Assembly: GCA_030043505.1 (NCBI GenBank)
Contig: JASHXN010000051.1
Location: forward strand, 1 to 8,209
Length of the DNA: 8,209 nt
Source: Thermoplasmata archaeon
Lineage (GTDB): Archaea > Thermoplasmatota > Thermoplasmata > UBA184
Direction: 5' to 3'
Below the pieces are notes generated by a model. It was not told the DNA's origin. It did not search any database and saw nothing but the letters and a program-made list of their open reading frames with translations. The position numbers were made by a program, and so were the translations under genes. The number at the start of each line of letters is the position of its first letter. Position 1 is the first letter of the stretch. Below are positions 5,385 to 8,209 of this stretch, one piece after another.

Positions 5385-6902
5385 ATGGCCCCGCGCGCAC
5401 GATGGTCGGCGCCGCTCCTGGCGGCGACGTTGGTGGCGGTCGCCGTCCTCACCGGTGCGATCGCCCCGTCAACGTCCCCGTCCGTGCGGGCCGCGGCCGA
5501 CCCTGACGCTGCCCCGAGCGCCTCCGGGTTCTCGTTGACGGACGACGGGATCTCGCCGGCCGCGATCTCGCTCACGTGGGCCGCGTCGACCGAGACGTAC
5601 TTCACGAACTACACGATCCTCTACTCGACCGTCGGGGCGAGCGGCCCGTGGTCGCTCGGCGGCGTGGAAGGGAGCGCCTCGACGACGACCGCGGTCGTCT
5701 CGAGCCTGGAGCCGTCGACCCCGTACTGGTGGCAGGTCACCGCCTACTACAAGACCGGCCTGCTCGGGCTCGGGGGTACGAGTTCCGACGCCAGCACGGT
5801 CCTCGCGGCCGCCCAGCCCCCGGTGGCCACGCTCACGTCGCCCGCGAACACGTCGACGTCGGTCCAGTTGAACTGGACGAACGCGGCGACGTACGGCGGC
5901 GGGATCACGTTCCACGCCTACGCGGTCGAAGAGGACGACGACGGCACGACGTCCACGTTCGCGACCCTCACGGCGGCGGACGACAACTCGACGACCGTCA
6001 CCGGCCTCGTCCCCGGGCACAGCTACTCGTTCTACGTGGAGACGGAGGACGCCTGCGCCGGCTGCGTGCCGGACGGCGACTCGATCACCGAGTCGAACGT
6101 GCTCGTCGCCGGCACCGCGACGTCCCTTTCCGCCGTGCTCACCAGCACCCGATCGGTCGTCGACGTCGGCCTACCGGACGGGTTCGCCTGCACGCCCGCC
6201 GGCGGAACCCCGCCGTACACGTTCCACTGGAACTACACGAACGGCAGCACCACCTTCTCTTCCGGCGCCGGCACGACGAGCCACGCGTTCCTCGGCGCTT
6301 CCGCGAAGGGCTACACGGTCACCTGCGAGGTCGTCGACCACGCGTCGGACCGGGCCGAGTCGGCGGTGTCGGTCGTGGTGAACCCGGATCCGCGCGTCTC
6401 CGTCACGGTCAGCCCGCAGAACGTCACCGAGGGCTCGGCCGTCCGCTTCGCGTGCCGCGGCTCCCCCGGGACCGCGCCGCTGCACGTCAACTGGACGCTG
6501 GGCAACGGCAACCGGATCGTCGGGACCGGCGCGTTCGCGAACGGCACGGCGAGCTACGCGTCGTCCGGCACGTACGTCGCCGAGTGCGTCGTCACCGACG
6601 CGCTCGGGCTGCGGGCCGTCGCTTCCGTCGCGGTCAACGTCCACGCTCGCCCGGCGTTCGCCTGGCTCACCGCACCGATCGTCCTCGCGCTCGCGGCGGC
6701 GGTGGGCGCGGTCGCGCTGATCCTCTTCGTCGTGCTGCGGCGCCGTCGCGAGCACAGCGCCCGCTCCTCCGCGATGTCCCGCTGGCTCCCGCCGACCGGC
6801 CCGTCGACGACCGTCCACGGCTCGAAGGTCTGCCCGAAGTGCGGCGCGGCGAACGTCCCGTTGCGTCGGACGTGCCACGCGTGCGGGACGCCGCTCCCGT
6901 AG
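5385..6902 (+). CDS. Surface protein: two FN3-like and two PKD/Ig-like domains, membrane helix, cytoplasmic zinc ribbon
   Basis: A 505-residue protein, probably anchored in the cell membrane with its bulk outside. A signal peptide is likely: basic MAPRARW, a hydrophobic core (residues 10-27), then an Ala/Ser-rich stretch. FN3-like repeats follow at about 48-143 (ISLTWAAS, YWWQVTAYY) and 145-243 (SVQLNWTN, GHSYSFYVET). Two PKD/Ig-like repeats follow at about 246-333 and 335-419; each has a Cys pair (C269/C314, C357/C401) likely to form a disulfide. Nine N-glycosylation sequons lie at N75, 155, 163, 201, 283, 286, 346, 369 and 386, all before the membrane helix (about 425-451). A basic stop-transfer RRRRE and a 30-residue linker lead to a zinc ribbon with C483, C486, C497 and C500, predicted to be inside the cell. 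Function is unknown; adhesion or cell-surface structure with an intracellular contact is a guess. The TATA box supports ATG 5385. Confidence 0.85.
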   Translation: MAPRARWSAPLLAATLVAVAVLTGAIAPSTSPSVRAAADPDAAPSASGFSLTDDGISPAAISLTWAASTETYFTNYTILYSTVGASGPWSLGGVEGSASTTTAVVSSLEPSTPYWWQVTAYYKTGLLGLGGTSSDASTVLAAAQPPVATLTSPANTSTSVQLNWTNAATYGGGITFHAYAVEEDDDGTTSTFATLTAADDNSTTVTGLVPGHSYSFYVETEDACAGCVPDGDSITESNVLVAGTATSLSAVLTSTRSVVDVGLPDGFACTPAGGTPPYTFHWNYTNGSTTFSSGAGTTSHAFLGASAKGYTVTCEVVDHASDRAESAVSVVVNPDPRVSVTVSPQNVTEGSAVRFACRGSPGTAPLHVNWTLGNGNRIVGTGAFANGTASYASSGTYVAECVVTDALGLRAVASVAVNVHARPAFAWLTAPIVLALAAAVGAVALILFVVLRRRREHSARSSAMSRWLPPTGPSTTVHGSKVCPKCGAANVPLRRTCHACGTPLP

Positions 6903-6933
6903 GTCCCGGGGCGCGCGCGGGGCCCGGGCGCGT

Positions 6934-7629
6934 TCAGGCGTAGCCGAACTGGCGCCGGGCGAAGTCGGTCATCCGCTCCGGCCCCCACGGCGGCTCCCAG
7001 ACGACCTCGACCTTGACGGAACGGCTGCCGGAGGCGTTCTGGGCGGTCGTCTCGACCTCCCGGACGAGCTCCTCGACCGCGGGGCATCCCGGGCTCGTCA
7101 TCGTCATCCGGATCGTCAGCGCCCCGTCGGGTCCCCAGTCGAATCCGTAGAGCAGGCCCAAGTCCACGATGTTCATCGGGATCTCGGGGTCGTAGACGTT
7201 CTTCAACGCCTGCCGGATCTGCTCGTCCTTCGCGGACGCCGGCCCGGCGGGCGCGGCGGCGGCGTCCGGCGCGGGTTCCGCCGGCGCGAGGCGGGACGGA
7301 AGGAACGGTCCGACGACCTCGAACCCAGCCGGGTCGGCGTCGGTGCGGTACCGAACCTCCGCGTCGCGCAGGAACGAGACGGACGCTTCGTCGATCAGCA
7401 GCGGTACCCCGTCGACCGTGACGGGGAGGTCGCGGACGCTGGCGTGGTCGAGCATCATCTGCGCGTGGGGCCGCAGCCCCCGCTCGACCCAGACCCGCAC
7501 TCCGAAGCCGGCCGGACGGCCCTTCAGCGCCGCCCCGAGCGCCGCCCGGGCCCCGGCGTCGAGCCGGATCCGGATCGACGCCGGGTCGACCGGCCGCTCC
7601 GCTCCCCCCCGCGCGGTCGCCTCCGGCAC
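6934..7629 (-). CDS. Fe-S assembly-type fusion: cysteine-free A-type carrier domain plus MIP18/DUF59 domain
   Basis: A 231-residue two-domain protein. Residues about 18-110 follow the IscA/HesB A-type carrier pattern, best seen in DGVPLLIDEASVSFLRDAEV (73-92) and AGFEV (101-105). The three conserved cluster-binding cysteines of that family are absent; the domain contains no cysteine at all. An Ala/Pro-rich linker (111-133) leads to a full MIP18/DUF59 domain (134-231) with the NVYDPEIPMNIVDLGLLY block (144-161), TSPGCPAVEELV (178-189) and VVWEPPW (209-215). C182 is the only cysteine and matches the conserved family cysteine. MIP18, SufT and PaaD members take part in Fe-S protein maturation, so a role in delivering or coordinating clusters is plausible; the first domain probably binds a partner rather than a cluster. 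The GTG start at 7629 has a good Shine-Dalgarno. It lies 62 bases after the hydrolase gene on the same strand. Confidence 0.83.
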   Translation of the reverse strand: MPEATARGGAERPVDPASIRIRLDAGARAALGAALKGRPAGFGVRVWVERGLRPHAQMMLDHASVRDLPVTVDGVPLLIDEASVSFLRDAEVRYRTDADPAGFEVVGPFLPSRLAPAEPAPDAAAAPAGPASAKDEQIRQALKNVYDPEIPMNIVDLGLLYGFDWGPDGALTIRMTMTSPGCPAVEELVREVETTAQNASGSRSVKVEVVWEPPWGPERMTDFARRQFGYA

Positions 7630-7634
7630 GAACG

Positions 7635-7639
7635 CCTCC
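7635..7639 (-). promoter_or_regulatory. Shine-Dalgarno site for the A-type carrier/MIP18 fusion gene
   Basis: The minus strand reads GGAGG five bases before the GTG at 7629. This supports the GTG as the start although no ATG is available nearby. Confidence 0.6.
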
Positions 7640-7691
7640 GCTCCGACGACGCCCCGCGGGGCCTAATGCTCTACGGGCGGAGGGGGCGGGC

Positions 7692-8209
7692 TTAGCCGCC
7701 GGTGACGTCGCCCAGGAACTCCCGGATCGTCCCGAGGAACTCGCGCGGCTGTTCGAGGACGACCAGGTGGCTCGAGCGCGGCAGGACCCGCAGGTGCGCC
7801 GGTTCGATTCGCTCGTTCGCCTCGACGGCGGCCTCGAAGAAGAAGTCGTAGCGGCCGACGACGACGGCGGTCGGGACCTCGATCTTCGAGTAGTACTTGC
7901 GGCCGTCCCACCGGGCCAACGTGCCGTCGACCGCGAACGCGTCCCCGGTGCGGCTCATCATGGCGGCGTACACCTCGGGCGAGGAGCGGGTCGCCTTCCA
8001 GTCCGGGGGCCACCCCCGCAGGAACCGGGAGTCGAACGGTTTCACGATCGCCTCGCAGAGGCTCGTGTACTCCGGGCTCTGGAACGCCTTCGCCCGGGTC
8101 AGTTCGCGCAGGCGGGCGCGCTGCTTCGGCGACGCGGCGGCGATCATCCGGCGGTTCGCGGCCCGGACCTCCTCGCCGCTCCCCGCCGTCGCGCACAGGA
8201 GCAGCGACG
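7692..8209 (-). CDS. Alpha/beta hydrolase, proline iminopeptidase-like, C-terminal part (runs off right edge)
   Basis: The reading frame stays open from the right window edge to TAA at 7694-7692, giving 171 visible residues; the true start and nucleophile serine lie outside the window. The visible part begins SLLLCATAGS, the strand that normally follows the nucleophile elbow. A helical cap region follows, then IEVPTAVVVGRYDFFFEAAV with the catalytic acid D121 of the fragment, and RSSHLVVLEQPREF with the catalytic H147. The cap (SRTGDAFAVDGTLARWD, fragment residues 85-101) and the GRYD strand resemble S33-family proline iminopeptidases, including the tricorn-associated factor F1 of Thermoplasma. 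An internal ATG at 8147 is not the start because homology continues upstream of it. Substrate cannot be fixed from this fragment; other S33 hydrolases remain possible. Confidence 0.85.
   Translation of the reverse strand, partial: SLLLCATAGSGEEVRAANRRMIAAASPKQRARLRELTRAKAFQSPEYTSLCEAIVKPFDSRFLRGWPPDWKATRSSPEVYAAMMSRTGDAFAVDGTLARWDGRKYYSKIEVPTAVVVGRYDFFFEAAVEANERIEPAHLRVLPRSSHLVVLEQPREFLGTIREFLGDVTGG

Noticed and set aside
6905..6928. GC-only inverted repeat (CCCGGG twice) between convergent genes, possible terminator
   Set aside because: There is no T-run on either strand, which archaeal termination usually uses, and each half is itself a palindrome.
5576..6943. Long plus-strand open frame (455 codons) in another frame of the surface-protein gene
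   Set aside because: The product is an Arg/Gly/Pro-rich shadow typical of a shifted high-GC gene, with no domain pattern.
7651..7662. Perfect 12-base palindrome GCCCCGCGGGGC upstream of the A-type carrier/MIP18 gene
   Set aside because: It could be an operator or weak hairpin, but short GC-only palindromes are common at this composition and no second copy or TATA element supports it.
1..8209. CRISPR array, insertion sequence, integrase, toxin-antitoxin or other defence system
   Set aside because: I found no regularly spaced repeats, no terminal inverted repeats and no matching protein motifs; the genes look like native archaeal housekeeping and surface genes.

Overview
The window is a GC-rich stretch of archaeal DNA, most probably from a high-GC member of the Thermoplasmatota. 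The evidence is the proteins and the layout. There is an archaeal RNA polymerase subunit K, an archaeal translin, a DUF357 protein, an archaeal MTA phosphorylase with a C-terminal CxC motif, archaeal TATA boxes about 25 bp upstream of an RNA gene and a protein gene, and a 5S rRNA gene standing alone. Unlinked rRNA genes are known from Thermoplasma. Fragments resembling the tricorn-associated peptidases of Thermoplasma lie at both edges. The lineage is an inference and I could not test it by phylogeny.

Layout. (1) Positions 1-365, minus strand: the N-terminal part of an M1-family aminopeptidase that runs off the left edge. (2) Positions 366-450: a short divergent promoter region with one clear TATA element. 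(3) Positions 451-573: 5S rRNA. (4) Positions 631-4932, plus strand: six tightly packed genes, namely endonuclease IV, a transketolase C-terminal-half homologue, transaldolase, a DUF357 protein, a translin-family protein and 5'-methylthioadenosine phosphorylase. Four of the five junctions overlap by 1 to 29 bases, so this is almost certainly one operon. (5) rpoK on the minus strand, convergent with the operon and 5 bases from its end. (6) A 231-base divergent intergenic region with a TATA box, then a secreted or membrane surface protein (two fibronectin-III-like domains, two PKD/Ig-like domains, a membrane helix and a cytoplasmic zinc ribbon). (7) On the minus strand, a two-domain Fe-S biogenesis-type protein (degenerate A-type carrier plus MIP18/DUF59), preceded by an alpha/beta hydrolase of proline iminopeptidase type that runs off the right edge.

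How the genes may work together. The operon combines base-excision repair (AP endonuclease), non-oxidative pentose phosphate enzymes, nucleoside salvage (MTA phosphorylase gives adenine and a ribose-1-phosphate derivative) and a nucleic-acid-binding translin. A ribose/nucleoside theme is possible, but the grouping may only reflect housekeeping co-expression. The most unusual points are the transketolase half that has lost its recognisable catalytic motifs, the cysteine-free A-type carrier domain fused to MIP18, and the extracellular adhesin-like protein that ends in an intracellular zinc ribbon. I see no mobile element, CRISPR array, phage gene or defence system here.
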